Assembly: GCF_014839805.1 (NCBI RefSeq)
Contig: NC_051142.1
Span: 16,090,589-16,154,588, forward strand
Length of the DNA stretch: 64,000 nt
Reading direction: 5' to 3'
DNA from: Manduca sexta
Taxonomy: Eukaryota; Arthropoda; Insecta; Lepidoptera; Sphingidae
The position numbers and the translations under genes are program-made. A model generated the notes under the pieces. It was not told the origin of the DNA. It searched no databases and was given only the letters and a program-made list of their open reading frames with translations. Each line of letters opens with the position of its first letter. The first letter of the stretch is position 1. Shown piece by piece: positions 46,701-57,660 of this stretch.

Positions 46701-49700
46701 TTGAGAATATTCTGATCACCTTGGAATATTGACTTCTGCTCCAAACAAAGTGTTCACCTAATAGAGCCAAGGTTTCAATAAGGATGTACTAGCACTGAAT
46801 TTTAATGGATTAGATTAAGAGTCAAACCTCATATGTCATAGGTTTGTAGCCTTACCAGGTAAATAAAAAAGGTCACCATGCTGTGGTGAAAAACGGAAAA
46901 TAATATAATATCAGCCCTGTATTATAATTACAGCCCCACTGCTGGGCATGGACCTCCACTACTGCTCAGAGGGATGGTGGACCTTAGTCCACCACGCTAG
47001 CCTAGCGCTGATTGGTAGACTTCACATACTTTCGAAATTCCCATAGAAAACTTATCAGGTATGCAGGTTTCCTCGCGATGTTTGCATTCACCGTTAAAGC
47101 AAGCGATAATTCACAAAGAATACACACATAATTTTAGAAAAGTCAGAGGTGTGTGCCCTTTGGATTTGAACCTGTGGACATTCGTATCGCCGCGTGAACG
47201 GAATGTTATCTGTAAATGAAAAAGTGGCGCCCCGAAAGTGTTTCCGTTTTTCTGGCCAATGTACAAGCGTATGGAATAATTTGTTTTTTTTCCAGGTGTT
47301 ATTCGCACGATGCACTGCGAACCATCTTACACTGCGGACGCAGTGGCGGTCGACGTAGTTGCAAACGCGTGTATCCTCATCGCATACGTCACAGCACAAG
47401 ACAAGTCAATTATCTTTTTTATTAAGTTGGCAAGATCAGTGTGCCGCTAGCCTGATGGTAATCAATTAAGACCGCCCATAAACAGTAGCAAGACTGTACT
47501 GAACTTTGAATTAAAGTACTGTACTGTAAGATGTTAAATCTCATAATGCCCATACGGCTATAAGGTCTTTCAAACCAGAACAACGTTGCATACACACTAC
47601 TGTTTGGCGATAGAAATAGATATTCCTCGCATACAAGAGACCTTCCGCCAGTCAAATATTACTGTCGAATCAACCCTAGAGATTTGCAAAAAATTACGTG
47701 GGCTACATTCATTAATTTTCAAAATAAAGGTGATAACTTTGCTATTATTGTGTGGTAGAATCACATTGTAGTATTTTTTTGCGTGGTCAGTTCAACCATG
47801 GTAAAACCACTGTCTCACAGAAAATAATTGACCTAGCTTTGTTATTGCACTTTTGGCCGTTAATTGTACTTAGGAGTAAAAATCTGGTCGGTAGAAAAAG
47901 CGTACCTATCTACGATAAAAAATGAACAGCATCAAAGCGCTGACGTCAGTTATGATGATACAATTTTTTTTTTTTAATTTTCAGGCCCAAGGAAACGCAG
48001 TTTTATAACTTGACGCTGTCTAAAGTGATAAAGATATCTTGGGATCAGATTATTAAATTAGGTAGGAATATTTAAAATGATTTGATTTCAGAATAGTGCC
48101 ATCTGTCAACAAGTAGTCCAAATCACACGAGTGTTCTTATAATCTATTTTAATCCATAATTTTCCTAATAATTCTGAAATTGCACAATTTATATTTTATG
48201 AATTTTTTATAAAAAAATATAATAGTGTACATTAAACAACGCGCTTACAGGCAAGCATTTGAGCAAGTACAGAGAATGGGTTTTATCTCAATGGTGATAG
48301 GTTTGCATGATCGTATTGTTATAACATGGGGTAAATATTGTTAGGAATAATTGTACTCCTAACAATATTTCCTGTATACTAACCATAGAGTATACAGGAA
48401 ATCATAGTAATATTATTTTTTGTCGCAATAAAAGAATCTATAACTATAGAAAATATTGACGTTGGTATCATTATTAATTTCTTCCCATTATGAGTAAGGC
48501 TAAAATTAGGTACTTCTAGTAGGCACGTAAGTGAATCCTTCCTAGTCGAATTTCAAGTAAGGCAGCCAACCTCAACGGATATTAGCCAGGTACGCAGAAG
48601 ATATTACAGAGCACAAGTGTGTGCGCAATACACAGGTCCACTCTCTGTTCCTTCACTCTCATAGGCCGGTGAGACTGCTATTCGACATGACCAGAGAGAG
48701 ATCAGGTGCAGGACCAAAGGTTTTACATGGTTTCCGAGGCACGGAGGTATCACACCGCTACTTCCCTGACTCCGAGCTGCGATTGAGTAATGTTTAAGAT
48801 GGAAAAACCCAGTCACAACTATTTTTGGCCTGACCTGGGGATCGAATCCAGAGCCTCAGCCCGGTAGTTGTACTCGTACCGCGTACCCTTTGCAACTATG
48901 CCAACGAGGCAGTCAAAATAAGTAGGTACCACTAATATTGCATTATTTTTTTCTACAGGTGAGAAATGGGTAAACGAGTATCCCTACTCAATGGTGCTGT
49001 GGTATCCAGGCGGGACTATCAAGTCGTACTGGGTGTCCCACCAGCTTTGTCTCTTGCTAACGCATCTTCTGCCAGCGTATCTCGTCGATTCGCTGCTGTT
49101 CCTGCTAGGGAAGAAGACATTGTGAGTAGGCTGTGTTGTATCAGTTTATTTCAGCATTGTTTTACATTGTTTCACTGTTGTTCCTTCTAAAGAGGGGAAC
49201 CGCTATCACTCTGGTCTATTACGTTTATCTTGGCACAGGAAAATGATTTTATTGAGCCTAATGGTACGTGCGGTAATGTCCTTATTATTATAATTATTGA
49301 CCAACAAGACGTTTGTCAATAATTAGTATAACAGTCGCCGGATTATAAAAGTACCTACGAACTAGTTACAGAGGCAAGATTTTATCTTGTGTACAGTATT
49401 TGCAATGTAGGGAGAAACAAAAAATATAGGAACCTCTCCACCAGTTATTACTGTGCTCGTCTAATCTGTACTTCCTTAAGCGTTTTTATTCATTAAATAG
49501 CAATTTATTCTCCAGCATGGTGAACCTCCAAAAGCGGATCAGCCACGGGCTCGGCATCCTGCAGTACTATACCACCAAGGAGTGGCACTTCCGAAACGAG
49601 AACTATCGCTCGCTCCAGCAACGCGTCAGCAAGGAAGACAACGAGACATTCTACACAGACATGTCAACGCTCGACCCTGACGAATATCTCAAGTACTACG

Positions 49701-50130
49701 TGCTGGGGACCAGAGAGTTCGTGTGCAAGGAGTCTCCGGATACTCTACCCAGAGCAAGAAGACTGCACAGGATGTAAGTAAAGATGGAAGACACAATTTT
49801 ATCTATCTTCGTCATCGACTGAATTATACTAGCCTCACAAAATCACAAACGGCAGTTGCATTTCTTGTAATTAGGAAGATTAAAACCTCAAACTCTTTAT
49901 TATTATTAAAGGACTGAGAATTAACAATATGTATTATATTATAAATAATATTAAAATATATTGCTTCCAGACGCTTCTTCGCTGACAGAATCGTGAAGTT
50001 TCTATTCCTGCTGCTGGTCTTCTGGTTCCTGTACTCCTATCGGGATGTATTCTCCTCATCAGTGGGGATGCTGGACTCTGCTCTTAAGAGTCTACCGCCT
50101 CTCACTAGTGTCAGGGCAGAAGATTCTTGA
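43787..50130 (+). CDS. FAR: Fatty acyl-CoA reductase (alcohol-forming), complete
   Basis: Twelve coding exons: 43787-43861, 43942-44058, 44489-44646, 45072-45162, 45627-45772, 46063-46172, 46404-46487, 47296-47404, 47985-48061, 48959-49121, 49516-49773 and 49971-50130, giving 515 residues. The enzyme reduces fatty acyl-CoA to fatty alcohol with NADPH, for waxes, cuticular lipids or, in moths, pheromone precursors. The N-terminal Rossmann motif is TGGTGFVG (residues 17-24) and the active-site YxxxK is Y205-SYT-K209 ([13 protein letters not shown]). Other family blocks are [36 protein letters not shown] and, in the C-terminal FAR domain, [19 protein letters not shown]-terminal hydrophobic helix (about 470-487) probably anchors it in the ER or peroxisome membrane. 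Introns 5 and 8 use weak donors (GTCATT, GTCAAT). Several introns hold SINEs. The first Met is used. Confidence 0.97.
44085..44330 (-). repeat. SINE family C in FAR intron 2
   Basis: Reverse-oriented: 'gtagatagaggcgcaaccgg' at the left and tRNA-like head with 'ggagatcgaacccgag' at the right. Confidence 0.75.
45290..45540. repeat. REP-2 copy in FAR intron 4
   Basis: 'gcatgccgctcgcctcatga' and 'aatgtccttcaaactggaac' are shared with 1244-1420 and 47425-47640. ORFs on both strands here are incidental. Confidence 0.5.
46900..47200 (-). repeat. SINE family A in FAR intron 7, reverse orientation
   Basis: 'atatcagccctgtattataa', 'ttagtccaccacgctagcct' and 'aaaagtcagaggtgtgtgcc' are complements of the full copy at 40667-40994. 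The head end is diverged. Confidence 0.88.
47425..47640. repeat. REP-2 copy in FAR intron 8
   Basis: 'gtgccgctagcctgatggta' and 'tctttcaaaccagaacaacg' with 'ggcgatagaaatagatattc' match the other REP-2 segments. Confidence 0.5.
48333..48401. repeat. Two abutting perfect hairpins in FAR intron 9
   Basis: Hairpin 1: arms 48333-48346 (aaatattgttagga) and 48357-48370. Hairpin 2: arms 48368-48380 (tttcctgtatact) and 48389-48401. Both have perfect arms (14 and 13 bp), and they share three T's. Confidence 0.85.
48577..48914 (-). repeat. SINE family B in FAR intron 9
   Basis: On the minus strand: A-box-like 'ctcgttggcatagttgcaa' and B-box 'ggattcgatcccc', then a body shared with 60250-60495 and in part with 56690-56860 ('gcacaagtgtgtgcgcaata' on the plus strand). 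It is a second tRNA-derived family, distinct from A and C. Confidence 0.8.
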
Positions 50131-50946
50131 AACAAAGCTTAAGCATATCGTGCAATTTCGACGGGGAGTGGAGACGGGGGTAAATAGTGCGTGGTCCGCA
50201 CTCAACCTAAAATGCACGTGCTACGTAGCACAAACCTTCCGGAATATTAATCTCCAATAATTTTAATCTCCACACAAAATAGGAGTTGGAGAATTCATCA
50301 CTGGTTTTGGTTCAGGTGCGAGAGATAAACCACCCTGGCTGGGTCTCTGCTGCCGTCGCCCTTGCGCCCGCGCATCGCCTACGTTTAGACTTCCGTAATC
50401 CATGGCGAATATAACTTTTTAAGGATAACGAATAATTAATTGAGTTGTATTGATATGTGTAAGGGTTTCCATTGTGTTAAGTTTTCGTAGCTATATGTAC
50501 ACTTAGATGTAGAGAATGGACTATGTATATCTAGCTGATTAGTGAATACTTGCAAAAAAGTGCGAGGGTGACAAATGACAAAGCCATCGTGCGGCCATAG
50601 ATATATAGAATTTCTACGCCATAGACCTACAAATAAGACAGGTAATGGCCGCACAATTACTTTGTCTCTTTCTAAAAGGTGGTCGTTGTTGCGTTTAGGT
50701 GATGAGAGAGGAAATCGTGTGGATATTCATGCAAAATTTACTTTGCCAGAATGTATTTTTTTGTTTTTCTAAAAGTACGTGGCCAGTCTTATTTGATGGT
50801 ACGGATATTGCACGATGAGGACTCAGTATAATATTGTGTATATTTATTATTAACATTGGTAGGTATATAATAATAATTGTAAGCAATTACACTTTTTAAA
50901 AACAATATTATTTTAATTTAATGTAAGTCATCTAGAATACAATAAA
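50131..50946 (+). other. Probable FAR 3' UTR
   Basis: No coding exon is seen. The first clear AATAAA is at 50941-50946, which would give an 810-nt 3' UTR. Shorter ends with variant signals cannot be excluded. Confidence 0.4.
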
Positions 50947-52310
50947 AACAACGAAAACAATTCAGACTTTTATTATGTTGTGAATGTTTGATTTTACAGC
51001 AGAAGTATTGACAATCGAATGGGGCTCACTTTGCCGAAAAAAATAATATCAATAAGCTTGTTACAGCAGAAGTCACAATCCTAAATAGATAGAGACTTCA
51101 TAAACATGACTTTCCGAATATTTATTCTATGTTTCCAAATATTATGGCCGACGATATCGATATAGCTGTTGTTATTATTAAATTAGAAATTTGCGAGAGT
51201 TTCTTAGGACCAAATTACTTTTGTCAATAATTTTTATAATGTATGTAATGCGAATGTATTTCCAGAATCGCTCTAGTTATTCTGCACCATTGTTTTTAAA
51301 AAAATACGTTATTTTCTAGATTAAGTTATTAATTCGTTAAGAGATGGCGCTGACCAATTTTAGATCGCGCTATAGTTTACAGACGGGCGAAATATAAGTA
51401 AAGTCCTAAGCTCTGATACTGACAATACATTCGGTTTTTTTTAAATTATTAGTTTCCCAACGTCGTGTCGTAAACGTACCATATACTCTGTCCTCATTTA
51501 ATACTGATTCCAAATTCCGATTCCAGAATTTCTTCCTTTTGCACGAGGACAATAAAGTTTATAATATTTAAAATAGATTTAGAGTGTTTTATAGATTTGT
51601 CGAAAATGGTTTTCAGTTATCATTCTCACATATTATTATGTTGAATGTTATATTAGTACGTAATAAAGCTTTACATCGAAGGCGAAATAGTGAAACCTAT
51701 ATTACTGTTGCGACCATAAAATGACGCCAGAAAAGGGCATAAAATAATTTTGGCCTTGTTGCCTGGATACATAAGGCTGGCTCTTTGTTAATTCTGGAAT
51801 GTAAATGTATTTAAAGTAATTGCAAATTCTTGGGTATTTGTTTTAAACAGTCGGTGGCGTCCTACTATGCAGCAGGGATTTATTTACTATTAATTAAGTA
51901 TGTTTTGTTATCTATTCCTTATATCTGTCAGATATTAACACCGATATTGGTAAAAATCATTTGTTGAAACGCAACGACCAAAGGTGAGCTGAGAAGGTAA
52001 GTTACAATATAACGTTTTCAATTTCCCGCCAACACTCTAACTTAAACCAACCAACAATTACATTACACCAATCACATAGAATTTTAGTATCAATAACAAG
52101 TTTTTAGGCCAATAGCGTTCTAAGAATCGTAATTATTTACTAATTAGACTAAAGTCCAAGTTTCTAGATGGTGCTGGGAACAAACTAATTATTGCATCAG
52201 AAAAAGGGATCAGAAGGACGTTGCCTACGTGACTTGTAAAATTATAATTAATAAATCGATTATGGATACTTAGATAAAAAAAATAAGACATAAGTATTCA
52301 AATCGATTAT
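50947..52310. other. Intergenic, no gene seen
   Basis: AT-rich spacer between FAR and the PPP1R15-like gene. No repeat was recognised. Confidence 0.5.
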
Positions 52311-52338
52311 TATATAAAATGGAATGACTTGTGCAGTG
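52311..52338 (+). promoter_or_regulatory. Possible TATA-type core promoter of the PPP1R15-like gene
   Basis: TATATAAAA at 52311-52319 followed by GCAGTG at 52333-52338. The spacing is a little short. If real, the leader would be about 690 nt with several upstream ATGs. Confidence 0.25.
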
Positions 52339-52637
52339 TGTGTTTGCCATCAGCACACCACAAAAGCTTTTACACTAAACATAATAATATTATTATAATA
52401 TTATGTTACTTAGGTTTTAGTAGGTACCTATATAATATCCTGCTTTGGGATTTTAAAATTGATGTTTCACGAAACACAGTGGTGCTAGATATTGTCTGCT
52501 ATGTAATAACCCAGTGTAGAGAGAGCAAGTTTTGTACTTATAATTTCTTTTATGTTGTGGTGACGTCTGATGAAGAAACATAGAAAGGAGACCAAGTCGG
52601 CAGTTTTTTGGAACAAAAATATATTTAATAAACATTA

Positions 52638-52659
52638 TATCGATTATATGTGTAATCGA
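52638..52659. promoter_or_regulatory. ATCGATTA inverted repeat
   Basis: ATCGATTA and TAATCGAT face each other across 6 nt. ATCGAT-type sites are bound by Cut or DREF-like factors in insects, so it may be regulatory for the gene downstream. This is an inference. Confidence 0.25.
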
Positions 52660-52762
52660 TTAATATTATATCGTCTCAGCACAACACTAGTCTGCCACAA
52701 TATTTATCTGCAAATGTCATCGCGTCACATTATTTTCTACAAAATGGCCGAGCTGTAAAGAC

Positions 52763-53008
52763 GTGTATTGTACTAATATTCTTGCCATAATGGAGCCCAA
52801 CAGTGTTTTGTACGACAAATCAAGCAAATCTATGAGTTATTCAGTGTTTACAACCTGTGTTTGTGTATCAAAGTGCGGTACAGTGAGAGACGCGTTGTGT
52901 GGACACCCACATTGGAACGATTTGGGATTCCCGACAACAAATAGATTGAGAAAGTCCAAGTTTACTCACAGGCCGTCGCCTGACATTACAAACTTTTGTA
53001 CAGCGTGA
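52763..53008 (+). other. Upstream ORF in the PPP1R15 leader
   Basis: 81-codon ORF (or 72 codons from the Met at 52790) ending 18 nt before the main start and in the same frame. Two in-frame stops (TGA at 53006, TAG at 53012) separate it from the main ORF. Vertebrate GADD34 and CReP are controlled by upstream ORFs bypassed in stress, so this one may act similarly. It might also be simply non-coding. Confidence 0.35.
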
Positions 53009-53026
53009 GTGTAGAAAGGCAGCAGA

Positions 53027-54541
53027 ATGAATTTCCAAGGGGACTGGAACACTCGGCGGTCCCCATTTGCTCCCATGCAGTACCCGATTGGGAACTTCTA
53101 CACGGACGCGCAGAAGACGGAAATGAAGGACACGTTCGGTGAGAACCTCTTCCACAACCTCCATCTTATCCCCGAGCCGCTGAAGAAAAACCTAGCGGAC
53201 ACTTTGCCGACCAATCAGAAGGAGAGTATTTTTGAGGGTTCACAGCAGCGACCCAGCATGGGTGCCGAGTACTCTCGCCTGTCAGGCATCGCGAGCTTCT
53301 TCACCGGTATGATGTCGGCACTGTCAGGCGCGGTGTTCCGACGCGCGCGCTCCCCGGAGGCCGGAGACGTCGCCTGGCAACACGCCAACGGCGATTACAA
53401 AAATGTACTCGACCCAGCGAGCGAGGCAAATGTGGCCATGTCGGAGTGTAAGACAGCGGCCGTCGCCTGCGAGGACAAGCTCAACAAGGTCCGCCAACTC
53501 CTCACCAACAAAACCACCAATCGGTACATCAGCCGGAGACCCAGGAGAGTGTTTGTAGATCCAACATCTGTGGAGGAGCAGTTTGAAGATGCCTTTGCGC
53601 CTGAAGACTTTATTGGGGTTGCCAATGACACCATTATTGAGTATTTCAGTCCATTACAATATCAGGAACAAGAGTATTATGAAGTTGATGCACCAATTAT
53701 TCGGCTGCAGACAGCACCAGCATCTGAACAGGTTCCACCCACAGCACCTAAAATTGTTACAGAACAAGAGCAACCTGCAACAAAGGAAAACAACCCAGCA
53801 CAAGTAGTGTCATCATGTGAAGACAAACTGTCCAAATTGAAAGCATTGTTACAAAACAAAAGAAATGCCAGAACAAAGGAGCTTGTCCCTGAGACACCTG
53901 TTGAAGTTCTTCCCACAAGACCAACAAAGTCAATCCCTATTGTAAAACCAAAGGATAAGAAATACAAGAACCCTCACCGTCTGTATGCAGACAAGCGTCA
54001 GAAAACAAGAATTAAGCAAGACATTCAAGAGGATATGTTGTTCGCCGAAGAGGTCAACCTGGACGAGTCCAGCGTTGACAACTCACCGTCTTTCCACTCA
54101 CTGGAAAAAACTTCCGAGCCATCATTCGACACTCCGCAAGAGTATTTCGACGAAATCACCGGTCGTTTCCGGAGCACGTCGGCGTCCAGCGACGATTCCT
54201 ACCAGATTGTCTTCACCGACATCCCGCAACGAGTCCGAAGCACATCGGAATGTGACTCCGAGGACTCCTTCATTGTGTTTGAAGACTCTCCTGACAGTTG
54301 TTACACGTCCAACGATGTGTTTGGAGATAGTAGTGACTCTTCGGACAGTGAATCTGACTCTGGGTGTGATAATATGAGGATGCCACAGTGTCTATCCAGG
54401 ACTGTTAGTAATTTAGCGGATGCTAGTCTCTACGATGAGGTGGACGGTTCCCAGATTGTGTCAGAAGTGAGCGAGATTAACACAGGCCTGCTGCTGGATG
54501 AGAGGAGGAAGGCTTTGAAGAAAAACCTTCCTGCTAAGAAG
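53027..54541 (+). CDS. PPP1R15: Probable PPP1R15 (eIF2alpha phosphatase regulatory subunit), large first coding exon
   Basis: 505 codons, then donor GTAATG right after LPAKK; intron read-through stops 9 codons later (TAA at 54569). PPP1R15 proteins bring protein phosphatase 1 to eIF2alpha and end the integrated stress response. The assignment rests on layout. A hydrophobic/amphipathic N-terminal patch (GIASFFTGMMSALSGAVF, about residues 87-104) could bind membranes. A long disordered middle contains twin CEDKLxKxxxLL motifs (about 148 and 265). An acidic Ser/Asp-rich stretch carries DDSYQIVFTD and EDSFIVFEDSPDS. It ends in a Lys-rich segment exactly where the PP1-docking K-V-x-F and the conserved core are expected, so those should be in the next exon. 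No such exon was found to the end of the window. Confidence is good that this is a real exon and moderate for the name. Confidence 0.72.
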
Positions 54542-55549
54542 GTAATGTCATTTGCTTGTTATTTTTCTTAAGTCCATAAGTTAATTATGGGTAATCTTGT
54601 AATATAGAATTCATTTATGTTATTCCAGCTCCTGTAAATATTACAGAATTGCTCAAGCTTTGGTTTCAACAATCAGATTTAGTCAAACTTTATTATTCTA
54701 TTTGAGAATTGATCCTATGTTCACCCAAAAAGCGCCACAGTACAACCGTTGCCACTAGTCCAATAAAGCATAAATTTTATCTTGCAATTTATAGCTTATG
54801 TAGCAACAGCTGTATTGTAATATATACCCACATAGTATGTACTGATACCGCAGATGTAGTAAACATGATTTGTTATCTCAAATGTTCAAACCACTTGTGT
54901 ACGAGCCACTGTAGGAAACAAAACCTGTTTATTAACTAACCACAGACTTTCCTGTTTAGTTTAGTAGCAAGTCTGCTTGCACAGGTGTAATATAATATAC
55001 ATTTATATATTTTGTCTGTGTCTCAACTGGGGTGAAAAAGTTTTTCTAAAACAAAATGTAGCCTATAGCATTCAGGAGAAATGTTGCTTTCTATTTGTGA
55101 AGATAAATCTAAATCAGTAATAGTCCTGAGATTAGTGCGTTCAAACAAAGTCTTTAGCTTTATTATATTCATATAATACATTCTTTTGTATTATAACCTT
55201 TTATATATCCAGGTAGTTAGCGTTGAAGCTAATGAGACTTTTGTTAAATGTATTATGTGACAAGGCTGATCTTATTCATGTATTTTTCCAAATGACTTCA
55301 AAACATACAATGATAATATGTTATTGTTTATATAGTAATGGCTTTTATAATGAAATTACCTATTTTATGGTCTTGAATAATTCGCTTTTGGAATTTGAAT
55401 TCTTCCATATAGTTTATGATATAGAACCATATAGGTTTTTATAAATCACTACTGCACACATCCTGTGCTGCATTAAGGGAAGAAAACTATATGTAAACAA
55501 TAATTATCTACTCACATTTCAACAGAAACTCTCAAAAGGAACAAACATT
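54542..55549. other. Putative PPP1R15 intron 1 (start) or downstream flank
   Basis: AT-rich. Contains a REP-D fragment at about 55060-55150 ('gcctatagcattcaggagaa', 'cctgagattagtgcgttcaa'). No coding exon continuing the PPP1R15 frame was found. Confidence 0.45.
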
Positions 55550-55720
55550 CTCATTTTTGCAACATTTATCGTTGATGATCCGCTCCTATTGATCATAGCG
55601 TGAAGTTATATAGCCTATAGCCTCCTGGAGAAATGGGCTATCCAACACTAAAAGAATTTTACAATTTGAACCAGTTGTTTCAGGTTTCGGGGATAAAAGA
55701 GTGAGTGTCTGTGTAATTAA
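55550..55720 (+). repeat. REP-D fragment
   Basis: 'gatccgctcctattgatcat', 'agcgtgaagttatatagcct' and 'gggctatccaacactaaaag' match the duplicated interior of the copy at 31228-31866. Confidence 0.7.
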
Positions 55721-56015
55721 AATATAAAATGTCGTTGGTCCTTTGGTTATAAGTAGGTAAATAAATTAAAAAAAACATAATTCTAGAAATATTGTATTTA
55801 TCAAATGCGACAATATTAGGCAATTATATCATCAAAAAGAGGAATGTAATACTTATCTTTATGTTTATTGTGTATGTCATATTATATCTTATTAAAGAGT
55901 GTAGTATCTTGCAAGACTCACTTTAGAATCAGCATTCAAGGTCAAATAAAACAAGTTATTGATATTAAATTATGCGCGCTGCCGTGTGTTGCTGTTTAAA
56001 TTAAAAAGTATTTTT
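55721..56015. other. Spacer between repeats, no gene seen
   Basis: AT-rich, with no exon supported. Confidence 0.45.
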
Positions 56016-56255
56016 TTTGTACGGGCACAGCCAAATGACTGGGCTCTGATGGTAAGTAGAGTGGGATCCTATAGAGGGTTGACTGACGTGAGATGATTAC
56101 CCCTCGACAGTCGAAATAATTACGTCGGTTTGTTGGAACCGGATATATACAGGCTGAACCCGGTACGCGACACTCACGTGGGCCACTATGGCGGGTTTTA
56201 ACACCTTGTGTACGGTGTTCGCTTTCTTAACGTATATAAAATATATCCTACCTCA
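56016..56255 (+). repeat. Dispersed repeat REP-1
   Basis: 'gatggtaagtagagtgggat', 'gattacccctcgacagtcga' and 'ggcgggttttaacaccttgt': a long plus-oriented copy. Confidence 0.75.
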
Positions 56256-56689
56256 CCAGATATATACAGACGCATACATAATCCTCTTACAAAAAAAGAT
56301 ACGAGTCTTATCAAGTTATCATGAGGGGTTTTAAGAGGCTCAGATTCGAGACAATTTCGGATCATTCAAAAGTTTGTCACAGTTATCGAACGCGCGTCCT
56401 TTAGTTTAACAGCCTGCCACCTGCTATGCTACAGAAGCCATAAAACTTTCGCCCAAATACCCTACTTCAATTCTAGACGCATATTCAATAAATCAATAGA
56501 GGAATAATACACGTTTTAAGACGTAATTAAATTTGCGAAATAAACAGTACTTGGCACTAAATATTACACTTCGACCTTTAAAAACAAAATCAGAAAATTT
56601 GCGACAATACGACATATATTTGACCAAATCGAAGCAATAGGAATTAGAAGACCAATGTCTAAAACCAATAATATTGAATCTCTCTTAGC
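56256..56689. other. Spacer, no gene seen
   Basis: AT-rich, with no exon or repeat head recognised. Confidence 0.45.
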
Positions 56690-56860
56690 CAAATTTGGGC
56701 ACGGTGGCCAATCTTAACTGAGATCGGCCGGGCAAGCAGGATATATAGTTTACAAGTGTGTGCGTAATACACAGTTGCACTCTTCGTTCCTAAACTCAGT
56801 TCATTGAGCCAGCGATTCGATATGACCGAAGAGATAAGAAATAATCTCCTATTGAGGCCA
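56690..56860 (-). repeat. SINE family B, partial
   Basis: 'acaagtgtgtgcgtaataca' and 'gttgcactcttcgttcctaa' match 48577-48914 and 60250-60495. The tRNA-like head is missing. Confidence 0.65.
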
Positions 56861-57195
56861 AAAATATTCACTCGATTATTGTATCTCTTTTGGTCGAGTT
56901 TCGATTTGATACATCGATTAACGTAGTTATATTGTTTATAAGTATAAACTTTGTCCAGCGCCATAGTCCTCAGCAGAACTTTATAAACAAGATATGTTAG
57001 TGAAAGTAGCCCTGAGTGCACTCGTCGTCCCCCGCCCCGCTGTAACCCACAATATTAATAATTTTCACTCTGGTATCAGTTTCACGAAAGCCGACCTTAT
57101 CGCGTCGGTAATTATTTGATATGAAACAAATTAAATTCGCATTGAAACGCATTTTCGTGCGATAATGTTATCGGTGTTGATTATTTGCTACAACC

Positions 57196-57270
57196 TAGTA
57201 GTCCCCCCGTGACCATGAATTATGTAGTCTTCGAAACATCGAGAGAAAATTATAATATAAAAAAGCGCTA
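57196..57270 (-). repeat. Dispersed repeat REP-3, fragment
   Basis: Reverse-oriented match to 6530-6625 ('ccccccgtgaccatgaatta', 'tagtcttcgaaacatcgaga'). Confidence 0.5.
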
Positions 57271-57384
57271 ATTCGCAAAATCGTTTTAATTCAATGTCTA
57301 ACATTTGCGAAGATAAGAAATCATTATGACTTGAATTTAGATGATTTGACAGAGTATTATAAATGTAAAAAATATGCTAACTAC

Positions 57385-57660
57385 CCTTGATTGAGTTTCT
57401 TTGTGGTTCTAAGAGCAGTGGGCCGTCCCGTAGGCGCCGAAGCAGGCCACTCCGGATTTGGTTGGCATGCTGATGTAGGGTTAGGGACTCTGTCCAATGC
57501 TCGGTCGGATGATGCTTTAGTCCCAAGTGTCGACATTGGACCGTAAGACCGGTGAAACCAATATGACCGTTACACTGGTGGTAGCAACGAGTTTTTTCCC
57601 GCGAAAAAAACTTGGGCGTAGACCGTTCAACAACCCACCGCCCGAAATAAAGTTTGTTCA
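57385..57660 (-). repeat. Dispersed repeat REP-4, longer copy
   Basis: GC-rich block matching 34640-34800 at its right half ('cccaagtgtcgacattggac', 'gtaagaccggtgaaaccaat'). A 94-codon minus-strand ORF runs through it, with no domain. Confidence 0.6.

Noticed and set aside
54542..54571. Natural C-terminus of PPP1R15 at the in-frame TAA
   Set aside because: The read-through segment (VMSFACYFS) starts with a good donor GTAATG and lacks the V-x-F docking pattern. Splicing is more likely, though not proven.
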